A stretch of DNA of 64,000 nt from Streptomyces sp. NBC_01317 (GCF_035961655.1 NZ_CP108393.1:186001-250000); one strand, 5' to 3'. Shown: positions 48,137 through 57,021, numbered from the stretch's first letter. A program made the numbers and translations. The notes: generated by a model not told the origin, from the letters alone.

Positions 48137-49569
48137 GACACGGCCCGGGTGCGGGCGGGCAGGACGGCGGGTTCCGACATCAGGAACATCCACCAGAGCG
48201 TGACGAGGGCGAGCGCGCCGCCCGCGACCGCGAACGTCAACTGGGCACCGTCCGGCGGGGATCCACTGGGCAGCATGCCGAGCGCGAGGATCCCGCTGCC
48301 GACGGACGCCCACCTCCGTACGCGCCCGTCGGGCGCCGCCGCGGCGATCAGGAACAGCCCCCACAGCGCGTACCACGGCCGGAACGCCGGACCCAGGACG
48401 AAGACCGCCAGCAGGCTCAGCGCGAGCGCGTACACCGGTCCGAGCCGTACGCGGTGCGCGCGGCGCAGCCACAGCCACGCCACGGTCAGCACGGTGACCA
48501 CCAGGCCGAGCCGCCGCCACGCCGGGACCGCGAGGTCGCCGAGGCCGCTGCCCACGCTGTCCAGCAGCGCCCCGCTGAGCCGTCCGAGTCCGCTGGTCAG
48601 GGACCAGTTGTCGGCGGAGACGGGGGTGGAGAGCGCGCCGAGCCAGCCGTACCCCGTCCCGGCCAGGGCCGTCGTGACCACGGTGGTGGCCAGGGCGACG
48701 GCGCAGGTCAGCGCGGCGGCTCTGGCGGTACGGCCCCGGCCGTCGAGTTGGCCGGCCCAGAGGACCGCGACCGCCAGCAGGCCCAGCGCGGCGGGCGCCT
48801 TCACCAGCGCGGCGAGGGAGACGAGGACGGCCGCGCGGGCGGGCATCGCGCCGAGGGCGGCGACCAGTCCGGCGCCGAGCAGCCCCAGCATGAGGGCGTC
48901 GTTGTGGGCGCCCGCGACCAGGTGCAGCAGGACCAGCGGGTTGAGCGCGCCGAGCCACAGGGCGGCCGGGGGCTCGACGCCGCAGCGGCGGGCGAGCGAG
49001 GGCAGGAACGCGATCATCAGTCCGACGCCGAGCAGCGCCACGAGCCGCATGCCGAGGATGCCCGCGGGCATGTCGAGGCGGGTCAGGAAAGAGGTCTTCT
49101 CGGCGAGGAAGAGGAACACCGGGCCGTAGGGCGCGGGGGTGTGCTGCCAGACGGGTGCCACCTCGGTGGCGAGCGGGCCGCCGAGGTGGGCGGGGCCGTG
49201 GACGTACACGTCCATCCGCGCGTCGACCATGGCGCCCTGCGCCAGGTAGCTGTAGACGTCACGGCTGAACAGGGGTGGTCCCAGGACAAGGGGCGCGGCC
49301 CACACGCCCAGGGTCACGAGCAGGGCGCGCGGGGCGGGCGGGCGGGGGCCGCGGACGGACCTGCCGAGCCACCACCAGGCGGCGATCAACAGGACGAGGC
49401 CGAAGTACGCGCAGACGACGCCCAGGGCGGCGCGTCCGGAGGAGGGCAGCAGCGCGTCGCGTACGGGGAGCGCGCCCGCGGTCAGCCCGCCGGTCATGAG
49501 CGCGACGGACCCGGCGAGCCCCAGCATCCGGCATCGGCGCGGGTTCACTTCCGCGTTCAGGGCGAGCAT
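48133..49569 (-). CDS. mptB: MptB-like alpha-1,6-mannosyltransferase, polytopic GT-C enzyme
   Basis: 478 residues with 11-13 helices and the GT-C motif region SRDVYSYLAQGAMVDARMDV (the conserved acidic pair), then APYGPVFLFLA and NPLVLLHLVAGAHNDALM, which match the polyprenol-phosphomannose-dependent MptB family. It extends an alpha-1,6-mannan core of a lipoglycan. The N-terminal start is uncertain: ATG 49569 has no good ribosome site, and GTG 49548 or ATG 49527 are possible. A stem-loop that terminates the upstream ThuA gene lies about 160 bp before it. Confidence 0.8.
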   Translation of the reverse strand: MLALNAEVNPRRCRMLGLAGSVALMTGGLTAGALPVRDALLPSSGRAALGVVCAYFGLVLLIAAWWWLGRSVRGPRPPAPRALLVTLGVWAAPLVLGPPLFSRDVYSYLAQGAMVDARMDVYVHGPAHLGGPLATEVAPVWQHTPAPYGPVFLFLAEKTSFLTRLDMPAGILGMRLVALLGVGLMIAFLPSLARRCGVEPPAALWLGALNPLVLLHLVAGAHNDALMLGLLGAGLVAALGAMPARAAVLVSLAALVKAPAALGLLAVAVLWAGQLDGRGRTARAAALTCAVALATTVVTTALAGTGYGWLGALSTPVSADNWSLTSGLGRLSGALLDSVGSGLGDLAVPAWRRLGLVVTVLTVAWLWLRRAHRVRLGPVYALALSLLAVFVLGPAFRPWYALWGLFLIAAAAPDGRVRRWASVGSGILALGMLPSGSPPDGAQLTFAVAGGALALVTLWWMFLMSEPAVLPARTRAVS

Positions 49570-49719
49570 CTGTGGAGGCTCGCAGCAGGCGGTGGCCGGA
49601 AGGCGACGGTCTGCCCACGGTCCGGTGGCTGCCGCATAGCCGGGGGCTTACGGGTGCCCGGTCGGGCGAGAGGCGGAGAAGTCGCCGGGAGGCGGGCGGG
49701 TGGAGCCGGGCACGGCGGA

Positions 49720-49746
49720 GCGGGCCCCGGTGTGTCCGGGACCCGC
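49720..49746 (-). terminator. Hairpin downstream of the ThuA-CBM6 gene
   Basis: GCGGGCCCCGG (49720-49730) and CCGGGACCCGC (49736-49746) form an 11-bp stem with one C-A mismatch and a 5-nt loop. Confidence 0.6.
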
Positions 49747-49780
49747 CCTGCCGGTCGTGGAGCCGCGCCGGTGCGGCCTG

Positions 49781-51508
49781 TTACCTCCCGATCGTGAAGG
49801 TGTCGATGTCGAACAGGGAACCCGCGCCACCGGTGAAGGTGAGGAACACCGGCCCGGTCGGTGTGCCGGTCAACGGGGTCGAGACGGTCGCGAAGGTCTC
49901 CCAGCCGCCGGTGTTGGCGACGGCGACCGAGCCGATCACCGGGCCGGTGGCCGAGCCGGAACGGACCTGGACGGTGCCGCCCGCGCCGGCCGAGGACACC
50001 TTCGCGGTGAAGGTCTTCGCACCCGTGAGGGACGCCTGGGAGTAGCCCGCCCAGTCGCCGTTCTCGATGTAGCCGAGTGTCCTGCCGCCGCTCGCCGGAG
50101 CGTGGTCGGCCGCCTGGACGCCCTGCTGCGAGGTGAACGACTCGCCCTCGTACGTGGACGACGTGGGCGGGGTCGTACCGCCCAGCTCCTTGATCCGGAC
50201 GTTGCGGAAGGACACGTCGTCACCGGTGCCGTGGTTCTGGATCCCGATGTATCCCTGCTGGAGGGAGCGGACCGGGTCCGTGTTGGTGAAGTCGTTGATC
50301 TTCGCGCCGTTGAGGAAGACCTGGAGCCGCTCCCCCTCCACCCGGATCTCGTACGTGTTCCAGGCGCCGGGCGGGTTCAGCGCGGCGTCCCTGGCCGCGA
50401 TGTCCGCCGACTTGAAGCCGTACACCGATCCGGTCGTCCGGTCCGCCGTGTCGGTGGCGTCGATCTGGATCTCGTACCCCTGGTTGATCGCCGAGTTGGG
50501 ATCGGTCGAGCTGGGGAAGCCCACGAACACACCGGAGTTGTCGTCCCCGGGCATCCGCCAGTCCAGCTTGAGGGAGTACGCGGCGTACTGCTTCGCCTGG
50601 TACCAGTACAGGCCCATGCCGCCCGTGGAGGTGAGGGTGGCGTCGGTGTTGGTGAAGCTGCCCGGACCGGCCTGGGACCAGCCGGTGGTCGAGCCGTTGT
50701 AGAGCGTGGTGTAGCCGGTCTCCGCGCGGCAGTCGGCCTTGGCCCAGCCCGCCGCGTACCGGATGCCGCCGAGCAGCAGCGTCCGGAACGCGGGGTCGGC
50801 GTAGGACTCCTGGGTGTGGCCGAGTCCGGTGTAGAAGGACCGGCCGTTGCCCTGCGGATGGCACCAGGTGATCGGGTGGTCCCCGCTCATCTCGCCGCCG
50901 CTGTAGCTGCCTTCGTCCAGGTTCTGGAGCACCTTGACGTTGTTGCGCGGGTTGGTGCGGTAGTTGTACCACTCGTCGGTACGGTTCCAGGTCTGGCCGA
51001 GGTGCGCGGTGGCCGGGTTGGCCCGGTCCTCCGTCCTCAGCGTGGCCTGCTGGATCGCCGGGTGGCTCTTGAACCAGGCGCCGGCGATCTGCTCGTACTG
51101 CGGCCAGTCGTACTCGGTGTCGGCGGCGGCGTGGATGCCGAGGTAGCCGCCACCCCCGTCGACGTACGACTGGAAGGCCGACTGCTGGGTGGCGTTGAGG
51201 ACGTCACCGGTGGTGGAGAGGAACACCACCGCCTTGAAGCCGGCCAGGTTGGCGGTGGTGAAGGCGTTGCTGTCCTCGGTGGCCGTGACCGTGAAGTTGT
51301 TGGCCGCGCCGAGGTCCCTGATGGCCTGGGTGCCGGCCGGGATGGAGTCGTGGCGGAAGCCCGCCGTCTTGGAGAAGACGAGCACCTTGTAGGCGGGGTC
51401 GGCCGCCTGCGCCGTGGCCGCCGGGGTGAGCAGCGACCCGGCGAGACCGAGGGCGACGACAAACGCCGAGGCGGCGGTGGTCGGCAGGCGCCGGAGTTGA
51501 CGGAACAT
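49781..51508 (-). CDS. Secreted ThuA + DUF1080 + CBM6 protein
   Basis: 575 residues: signal peptide (SAFVVALGLAGSLLTPAATA, cut near AQA), ThuA-like domain at about 40-240 (VLVFSKTAGFRHDSIPAG; GYLGIHAAADTEYDWPQYEQ; HPITWCHPQGNGRSFYTGLG), a DUF1080/concanavalin-like domain at about 250-430 (YSLKLDWRMPGDDNSGVFVG; SVYGFKSADIAARDAAL), and a CBM6 domain at 445-575. ThuA and DUF1080 proteins act in oxidised-sugar (3-keto-glycoside) metabolism. It starts 20 bp after the sugar dehydrogenase stop, so they are one operon. ATG 51508 has AAGGGCC upstream. Confidence 0.85.
   Translation of the reverse strand: MFRQLRRLPTTAASAFVVALGLAGSLLTPAATAQAADPAYKVLVFSKTAGFRHDSIPAGTQAIRDLGAANNFTVTATEDSNAFTTANLAGFKAVVFLSTTGDVLNATQQSAFQSYVDGGGGYLGIHAAADTEYDWPQYEQIAGAWFKSHPAIQQATLRTEDRANPATAHLGQTWNRTDEWYNYRTNPRNNVKVLQNLDEGSYSGGEMSGDHPITWCHPQGNGRSFYTGLGHTQESYADPAFRTLLLGGIRYAAGWAKADCRAETGYTTLYNGSTTGWSQAGPGSFTNTDATLTSTGGMGLYWYQAKQYAAYSLKLDWRMPGDDNSGVFVGFPSSTDPNSAINQGYEIQIDATDTADRTTGSVYGFKSADIAARDAALNPPGAWNTYEIRVEGERLQVFLNGAKINDFTNTDPVRSLQQGYIGIQNHGTGDDVSFRNVRIKELGGTTPPTSSTYEGESFTSQQGVQAADHAPASGGRTLGYIENGDWAGYSQASLTGAKTFTAKVSSAGAGGTVQVRSGSATGPVIGSVAVANTGGWETFATVSTPLTGTPTGPVFLTFTGGAGSLFDIDTFTIGR
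49800..50125. repeat. CBM6-encoding repeat, copy 1
   Basis: The CBM6-coding 3' region of the ThuA gene is a near copy of the second CBM6 in the dehydrogenase gene (51548-51876), with identical runs of over 20 bases (for example starting 49824 and 49889). It implies a recent domain duplication or gene conversion. Confidence 0.7.
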
Positions 51509-51528
51509 CAGTGGCCCTTTCCCGCGCG

Positions 51529-54402
51529 TCACTTGGTGAGGGTGAGGGTGTCGATGTCGAACAGGGACCCGGCGCCACCGGTGAAGGTGAGGAACAGCGC
51601 TCCGGAGGAGGCCGTACCGGTCAGGGTCGTGGTGACGTTGGCGAAGGTCTCCCAGCCGCCGGTGTTGGCGACCGCCACCGTACCGAGCACGGCGCCGGTC
51701 GCGGAGCCCGAGCGGACGGTGATGGTGCCGCCCGCGCCGGCCGAGGAGACCTTCGCGCTGAAGGTCTTGGTCCCGGCCGTGGGAACGGCCGCGTACCCGG
51801 CCCAGTCACCGTTCTCGATGTAGCCGAGGGTGTTTCCGCCGCTCGCCGGGGTGTGGGCAGCCGCCTGGACGCCCTGTCCCGAGCTGAACGACTCGCCCTC
51901 GACGGTCTGGCTCGACCCGCCGCTGGTCCCGGTGGTGAAAGTAAAGGCGTCGAGGTCGAAGAGGTTGCCCTGGCCCGTCGGTCCCTTGAAGACGAGGAAC
52001 AACTCCGTCGAGCCGGAGGGCGCGTTGGTCAGGTTCGCCGAGACGTCGACGAAGTTCTCCCAGCCGCCGGTCGGTGCCACGGTCGCCGTGCCCAGCAGGG
52101 TGCCGGTGGCCGAGCCCGTCCGTACCTCCAGCGTGCCGCCGACGCCACCCGAGGAGACCCGGGCGGTGAAGCGGTTGGCGTTGCCGAGGACGTACGGCTT
52201 GTAGGAGATCCAGTCGTTGTTGTCGGTGAAGCCGACGGTGCTGCCGCCTTCGGCGGACGTGTGGGCCGCTACCTGGACGCCGTTCTGGGCGCCGAAGTGC
52301 TCGCCCTGGCGGTGGCGGGGCTGGAGGATGCGCGCGCTGTGCGTGGTGAGCCCGGCGGCGTCGGTGTACTCGGCGTCGAAGACCCCGTAGATGTTGGCGG
52401 CGCTGTCGTGCTCACCGTCGGCCGGTACGGAGAGGTTGCCCGAGCAGCCCGTGGCCTGGGTGATCTGGTGGCGGTGCTCGTCATGGCCGAGGAGGTAGGT
52501 GACCTTGACCTTGGAGCAGTCGATGGCACCGTCCTCGGGGTCGCTCACCGAGACCTGGAAGGGAACGGTGTCGCCGAAGGAGAACAGCTGGCCGTCACCG
52601 GGGCTGGTGAGGTTGACCGTGGGGGCGGTGTTGCCCGACGTCACCACGAGACTCGCGGAGCCGGTCAGACCCTCCGGGTCCTTGACGGTGAGGGTGGGAC
52701 GGAAGGTGCCCCTGGTGGTGTACGTGTGGCTCGGGTTGGCGGCCGTGGAGCTGGTGCCGTCGCCGAAGTCCCAGGCGTAGGTGAGGGCCTTGCCCTCGGG
52801 GTCGGAGCTGCCGGCCGAGGAGAACGCGACCGTGAGCGGAACGGCTCCTGAGACCTTGTCCGCGGCGGCCTTGGCGACCGGGTTGCGGTTGCTGCCCGCG
52901 GTGTACTCGACGCGGTACAGGGCCTGGTTGTTGGCGCCGGTGCCGTAGTCGAGGACGTAGAGCGCGCCGTCGGGGCCGAAGGCCTGGTCCATGACCTGCG
53001 TACCGGTCCAGGGGAAGGCCTCGATGACACCGGGGGTGCCGTCGGCCTTGACCTCGATGGCCTTGATCCACTTGCGGCCGTACTCGGCGGCGAAGAAGCG
53101 GCCGTCCAGGGACTGGGGGAACTTGACGCTGGAGTTCAGCGCGGCGTTGTAGCGGTAGACGGGACCGCCCATGGGGGACTCGGAGCCGCCGCCGAACTCG
53201 GGCGGAGTGCCGGAGTCACCGCCGTACTTGATCCAGGAGGACTTGGCGGCGGGGAGGGTGGCCTGTCCGGTGTTGCGGAAGGAGTTGTTGGCCGGTGCGC
53301 CGCAGTTGTACTTCCCGGCGGACGGGCCGCTGGGGAAGGCGTACTCGCCGTACGTCTCCGTGGCGGTGTTCGTGCCGGTGCAGTACGGCCAGCCGTAGTT
53401 GCCGGGGGCGGTGATCCGGTTGAACTCGACCTGGCCGCTGGGGCCCCGGGCGCCGTCCGTGACGCCCGCGTCGGGGCCGTAGTCACCGAGGTAGACGATT
53501 CCGGTGGCCTTGTCGACGGACATCCGGAAGGGGTTGCGGAAGCCCATCGCGTAGATCTCGGGACGGGTCCCGGCCGTACCGGCCGCGAAGAGGTTCCCCG
53601 CGGGCACGGTGTAGCCGCCGGCGGCGGTGGGCTTGATCCGCAGGACCTTGCCGCGCAGGTCGTTGGTGTTGCCGGAGGAACGCTGGGCGTCGAACTGCGG
53701 GTTGCGGTCGGTCCGTTCGTCGATCGGCGCGTAGCCGCTCGACTCGAACGGGTTGGTGTCGTCGCCGGTGGTCAGGTAGAGGTTCCCGGCGGCGTCGAAG
53801 TCGATGTCACCGCCGACGTGGCAGCACTGGCCCCGGTCGTTGGCGACTTCGAGGACGACCTTCTCGCTGGCGAGGTCGAGGGTGTTGTCGGCCTTGAGGG
53901 TGAAGCGGGAGAGGTTGAGGTGTCCCTTCCACGCTTCGAAGGTGGCCGCCGAGCCGGTGGTGGGGGCGTCGCCGCCGGGCGTGGTGAGCTTCGGCGAGTA
54001 GTACAGGTACAGGTAGCGGTTCGTGGCGAAGCCGGGGTCGGCCGCTATGCCCTGGAGACCTTCCTCGTCGTGCGTGTAGACGTCCAGCTTGCCGGCCGTC
54101 TTGGTGTTGCCCGCGGCGTCGGTGTAACGGACCGTACCGTCCCTGGCCGTGTGGACCACCGCGCGGTCGGGCAGTACGGCGAGTGACATCGCCTCGCCCA
54201 ACTCGGCGTTTCCTAGGGCAAGTTGCACCTGCTGGTAGTCACCGGTGGGGATGACCGCGGCGGCGGCCTCGTGCTCGGGGTGGCCGGGGTGCGCGGAGGC
54301 CGTGGGGACGGCGAGCGCACCTCCGCTCACCACGAGGCCCAACACGGTGAGCCACCTCAACCACGCACGTCTCGGGCGTGACCGTCCTGACAGTCCTGAC
54401 AT
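51529..54402 (-). CDS. Secreted PQQ-type sugar dehydrogenase with PKD, Ig-like and two CBM6 domains
   Basis: 957 residues. Signal peptide (LRWLTVLGLVVSGGALAVPT, ending ASA), then a six-bladed glucose/sorbosone-dehydrogenase barrel to about residue 490 (EEGLQGIAADPGFATNRYLY; HVGGDIDFDAAGNLYLTTGD; GNTNDLRGKVLRIKP; IYAMGFRNPFRMSVD), a PKD domain (YAWDFGDGTSSTAANPSHTY), an Ig-like region (TVNLTSPGDGQLFSFGDTVP), and tandem CBM6 modules. It may oxidise sugars or glycans bound by the CBMs; true PQQ dependence is not provable by eye. ATG 54402 has GGAAGGA upstream. It heads the operon with the ThuA protein. Confidence 0.85.
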   Translation of the reverse strand: MSGLSGRSRPRRAWLRWLTVLGLVVSGGALAVPTASAHPGHPEHEAAAAVIPTGDYQQVQLALGNAELGEAMSLAVLPDRAVVHTARDGTVRYTDAAGNTKTAGKLDVYTHDEEGLQGIAADPGFATNRYLYLYYSPKLTTPGGDAPTTGSAATFEAWKGHLNLSRFTLKADNTLDLASEKVVLEVANDRGQCCHVGGDIDFDAAGNLYLTTGDDTNPFESSGYAPIDERTDRNPQFDAQRSSGNTNDLRGKVLRIKPTAAGGYTVPAGNLFAAGTAGTRPEIYAMGFRNPFRMSVDKATGIVYLGDYGPDAGVTDGARGPSGQVEFNRITAPGNYGWPYCTGTNTATETYGEYAFPSGPSAGKYNCGAPANNSFRNTGQATLPAAKSSWIKYGGDSGTPPEFGGGSESPMGGPVYRYNAALNSSVKFPQSLDGRFFAAEYGRKWIKAIEVKADGTPGVIEAFPWTGTQVMDQAFGPDGALYVLDYGTGANNQALYRVEYTAGSNRNPVAKAAADKVSGAVPLTVAFSSAGSSDPEGKALTYAWDFGDGTSSTAANPSHTYTTRGTFRPTLTVKDPEGLTGSASLVVTSGNTAPTVNLTSPGDGQLFSFGDTVPFQVSVSDPEDGAIDCSKVKVTYLLGHDEHRHQITQATGCSGNLSVPADGEHDSAANIYGVFDAEYTDAAGLTTHSARILQPRHRQGEHFGAQNGVQVAAHTSAEGGSTVGFTDNNDWISYKPYVLGNANRFTARVSSGGVGGTLEVRTGSATGTLLGTATVAPTGGWENFVDVSANLTNAPSGSTELFLVFKGPTGQGNLFDLDAFTFTTGTSGGSSQTVEGESFSSGQGVQAAAHTPASGGNTLGYIENGDWAGYAAVPTAGTKTFSAKVSSAGAGGTITVRSGSATGAVLGTVAVANTGGWETFANVTTTLTGTASSGALFLTFTGGAGSLFDIDTLTLTK
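51548..51876. repeat. CBM6-encoding repeat, copy 2
   Basis: Corresponds to copy 1 at 49800-50125. Both CBM6 modules share the stretch AKVSSAGAGG, RSGSATG, VANTGGWETFA and LTFTGGAGSLFDIDT. The first CBM6 of this same gene is more divergent. Confidence 0.7.
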
Positions 54403-54601
54403 GGAGCGTCCTTCCTGACCTTGCGGGGGGAGCGATGCGGGCATGCGTGCGCGACCGGCACGCTGCCGTGTCACTGAGGGAGGAGCCTGCGCCTGGGTGA
54501 TGTCCCGTCACCTGGGCGGCAGCCGTACCGATCTAGGGGGAAGCTGGGGAGAGCTTTCGATGCGGCATCAAGGTTGTGCGGAGACTCGCGCGAGTTTTTG
54601 C

Positions 54602-54630
54602 ATGCTGGCAACGGGGACTTAATTTGTCAA
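54602..54630 (-). promoter_or_regulatory. Promoter of the sugar dehydrogenase/ThuA operon
   Basis: TTGACA (54630-54625), 17-bp spacer, CAGCAT (54607-54602) on the minus strand. Transcription would start near 54595, giving a leader of about 190 nt before ATG 54402. Confidence 0.5.
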
Positions 54631-54645
54631 GGGCGTGGTCAAATT
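54621..54645. promoter_or_regulatory. Operator-like inverted repeat AATTTG-N13-CAAATT
   Basis: A 25-bp inverted repeat in very AT-rich sequence (for this genome) covers the -35 of the operon promoter. LacI or ROK-type repressors often bind such sites over -35 elements. No regulator gene adjoins. Confidence 0.55.
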
Positions 54646-54707
54646 GCCGCGACAGTCGTCCGAAAGGCCGGAAGTCGACGGAGTTGACGGCAACGTCCGT
54701 ACGGGAA

Positions 54708-54740
54708 GGGCCCGGTGCGCGACGTGCGCGCACCGGGCCC
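54708..54740. terminator. 13-bp perfect GC hairpin
   Basis: GGGCCCGGTGCGC (54708-54720) pairs with GCGCACCGGGCCC (54728-54740) across a 7-nt loop. It lies past the stop of the MDR gene on the minus strand and can insulate it from the dehydrogenase operon. Confidence 0.7.
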
Positions 54741-54905
54741 CGGAGCTCGGCTCTCGTCGGCGGCCGCGACGGGACCGCTTTAGTTCAGGGTTAAAACTAT
54801 ATGGCCGGGCCACCGGTTGTACGGAGGTGGCCGGGCTCGGGACAGCGCTCTCCCTGTATACGATCGGACGAGCCGGGATGCCGCCCAGGCGGGACGGACG
54901 GCGCG

Positions 54906-55931
54906 TCAGGCGACGTGGACGACCGCCTTGCCGGTGTTGTCGCCGCGCAGCATGCCGAGGAAGGCGTGCACGGTCCCGCCGAAGCCCTCGGTGACCGTCA
55001 CATCGGGGCTGATCCGCCCGCTGCGCAGATGCGGGACCAGGAAGTCCTCCAACTCGCCTTGCAGGGCTGTGTGGTTCCGGACATGCATGCCCTCCATCCG
55101 CAGGCTCTTCTCCACCATGTCCGGGAGATTGCGCGGGGCCGCGGGAGGCTCGGTGGCGTTGTACTGGGCGACCGTGCCCACCCGGGCGATCCGCCCGTAC
55201 TCACGCAGCGCGGAGATCGCGCCCTCCAGGTGCGTCCCGCCGACGTTGTCGAGGTAGGCGTCGATCCCGTCGGGCGCCGCCTTGGCGAGGGACTCCCCCA
55301 CCGGGCCCTCGTGGTAGTCGAAGGCCGCGTCGTAGCCGACCTGGCCGGTGAGGTACGCGGCCTTGGCCGCCGAGCCCGTGCTCCCGATGATCCGGCCGGC
55401 GCCGAGCAGCCGCGCGATGCGGCCGGCCGCGGTGCCCACGCCTCCGGCGGCGGCCGAGACGAACAGGTCCTCGCCCTCCGCGAGGCGCAGGGTACGGGTC
55501 AGCGCGACGTAGGCCGTGAGGCCGGTGCCGCCGAGGATGCTCAGGTACGCGACGAGCGGAACGCCCTCGTACCGCCGCAGCTTCCTGGTGCCCGCGGCGC
55601 CCAGGGTGACCCGTGCGTGGGTGCGCCAGCCCTGGCGGTGGAAGACCAGGTCGCCCTGGGCGAGACCCGGGTCCCTGGAGAGCAGCACACGGCCGAGGGC
55701 CCGGCCCTCCAGCGGCGCGTCCAGCGCGAAGCCGCCGTCCATCATCTCGCGGTGGTACGGATCCACGGAGAGGTAGAGGTTCTCCACGAGCGCGGTGCCG
55801 GGGGCCGGTGACGGCACGGGACTCTTCACGAACGCGAAGAGGTCCGGGGTCGGGAAGCCGTGGGGGCGGGCGGTCTGGTGCACGGCGATGGCGGTCGCGG
55901 GGGTGGCGGTGGGAGGCGTCTTGACGGTCAT
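54906..55931 (-). CDS. MDR-superfamily NADP-dependent oxidoreductase (curcumin-reductase-like)
   Basis: 341 residues. It resembles the zinc-independent MDR group of prostaglandin/leukotriene and curcumin reductases: N-terminal TARPHGFPTPDLFAFVKSPV, ENLYLSVDPYHREMM, then the Rossmann fold FVSAAAGGVGTAAGRIARLL and IDAYLDNVGGTHLEGAIS, with Y/N contacts later (RVGTVAQYNATEPPAAPRN). It would reduce an alkenal/alkenone double bond using NADPH. The ATG at 55931 has no clear ribosome site; a -10-like TACGGT 7 bp upstream suggests a leaderless transcript. It is divergent from the LysR regulator. Confidence 0.82.
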   Translation of the reverse strand: MTVKTPPTATPATAIAVHQTARPHGFPTPDLFAFVKSPVPSPAPGTALVENLYLSVDPYHREMMDGGFALDAPLEGRALGRVLLSRDPGLAQGDLVFHRQGWRTHARVTLGAAGTRKLRRYEGVPLVAYLSILGGTGLTAYVALTRTLRLAEGEDLFVSAAAGGVGTAAGRIARLLGAGRIIGSTGSAAKAAYLTGQVGYDAAFDYHEGPVGESLAKAAPDGIDAYLDNVGGTHLEGAISALREYGRIARVGTVAQYNATEPPAAPRNLPDMVEKSLRMEGMHVRNHTALQGELEDFLVPHLRSGRISPDVTVTEGFGGTVHAFLGMLRGDNTGKAVVHVA

Positions 55932-55938
55932 GATGGCG

Positions 55939-55944
55939 ACCGTA
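55939..55944 (-). promoter_or_regulatory. -10-like TACGGT of the MDR gene
   Basis: On the minus strand TACGGT ends 7 bp before the ATG at 55931. The -35 (TGCCTG) is weak, so this is tentative. Confidence 0.4.
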
Positions 55945-55978
55945 GGGAGGAATGCGCGCGCCAGGCAGGGGGTTGGGC

Positions 55979-56012
55979 TCATGGGGCCGCCCGGCCCATG
56001 AATGTTCCTCAT
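55979..56012. promoter_or_regulatory. LysR-type binding region between the MDR and LysR genes
   Basis: Two adjoining palindromes: TCATGGG-N9-CCCATGA (55979-56001) and ATGA-N7-TCAT (55998-56012). The second contains the T-N11-A core typical of LysR-family sites. Both sit in the 100-bp divergent gap. Confidence 0.65.
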
Positions 56013-56031
56013 AGGACGAGGTGAGCGCCCC

Positions 56032-56961
56032 ATGGCCGACCTGGCCCCGCACGAACTCCGCATCCTGGTGGCGGTCGCGGACGCGGGTGGTTTCTCCGCG
56101 GCGGCCGGGGTGCTGGGGCTGACGCAGTCCGCCGTGTCGCACTCGGTGCGGAGCAGTGAGACCAAAGTCGGAGCGGTGCTCTTCGAACGGAGCGGGCGGG
56201 GAGCGCGGCCCACGGCGGCGGGGGCGGGCGCCGTGGCTCACGCCCGGCGCATCCTGCGGCTGTTGGACGTCCTGGTGGCGGAGGCCCGGGGCGCGGCGCG
56301 AGGCGCGGGCGCGGAGACGCCGGCGGGGCCCCTGCGGATCGCGGCCTTCCGCAGCGCGGCGCTGCACCTGCTGCCGGCCGCGCTGGAACGGCTGAGGGCC
56401 CGTCATCCGGGGATCGACCCGGAGGTGCGGATCGTACGGGAGGTGGGGCCGGGGGCGGCGGGCGAGGTGGCGGCGGGGCGGGCGGACCTGGGCATCGCCA
56501 CGATCGGCACGCGCGTGCCGATGCCGGCGGGGCTGGTCCGGTCGGTCCTGATCGAGGAGCCGTACGCGCTGGTGCACCCGGCGGGCCACCCGGATCCGAG
56601 AGCGCTCCCGCTGGTGGACTGGGCGGAGAACTGCACGTCGTACACGAAGGCCTGGTGGGCGGCGCAGGACTGGATCCCGCGCGCGACGGTGGAGGCGGAG
56701 GACGACGGAGCGGTGCTCTCGATGGTGAGCAGCGGTCTGGGCATGGCGATCATGCCCGCGCTCTCCCTGACCGGAGCACCGCCCACCATCGAGATCACCG
56801 CGCTCGGCCCGGACCGCCCGACCCGCGCGGTCGGCTACGTGACCACTCCCGAACAGTCCCGCACCCGCGCGGTCCGCGCCCTGGTCCGGGAACTGCGGGC
56901 GCTACCTGCGCCGCGCGGCCGCCGTGACGGCACGGCGCGGGCCGCGGGCACAGCGGCCTGA
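56032..56961 (+). CDS. LysR-family transcriptional regulator
   Basis: 309 residues. Winged helix in the first 65 residues (LRILVAVADAGGFSAAAGVL; LGLTQSAVSHSVRSSETKVG) and a periplasmic-binding-like effector domain (GPLRIAAFRSAALHLLPAAL; EDDGAVLSMVSSGLGMAIMP). ATG 56032 follows GAGGTGAGCG; a longer frame from 56002 lacks this. It should autoregulate and control the divergent MDR gene, whose product may process the effector. Confidence 0.9.
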   Translation: MADLAPHELRILVAVADAGGFSAAAGVLGLTQSAVSHSVRSSETKVGAVLFERSGRGARPTAAGAGAVAHARRILRLLDVLVAEARGAARGAGAETPAGPLRIAAFRSAALHLLPAALERLRARHPGIDPEVRIVREVGPGAAGEVAAGRADLGIATIGTRVPMPAGLVRSVLIEEPYALVHPAGHPDPRALPLVDWAENCTSYTKAWWAAQDWIPRATVEAEDDGAVLSMVSSGLGMAIMPALSLTGAPPTIEITALGPDRPTRAVGYVTTPEQSRTRAVRALVRELRALPAPRGRRDGTARAAGTAA

Positions 56962-57021
56962 TCCGAGCCCCGGCGGCGCGTGGACGGGATGCGCGGCCGG
57001 AGCGCGGGCGGCCGTCGCTGT

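Larger units (their letters stand above)
54403..54905. promoter_or_regulatory. 500-bp non-coding region upstream of the sugar dehydrogenase operon
   Basis: No gene is supported. It contains the candidate promoter and operator at 54602-54645, the GC hairpin at 54708-54740, a second imperfect hairpin at 54804-54836 (GCCGGGCCACC with GGTGGCCGGGC), and an unusually AT-rich patch around 54781-54801 with a minus-strand TATAGT hexamer (54801-54796) and an inverted repeat TAGTT-N9-AACTA. Confidence 0.45.
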
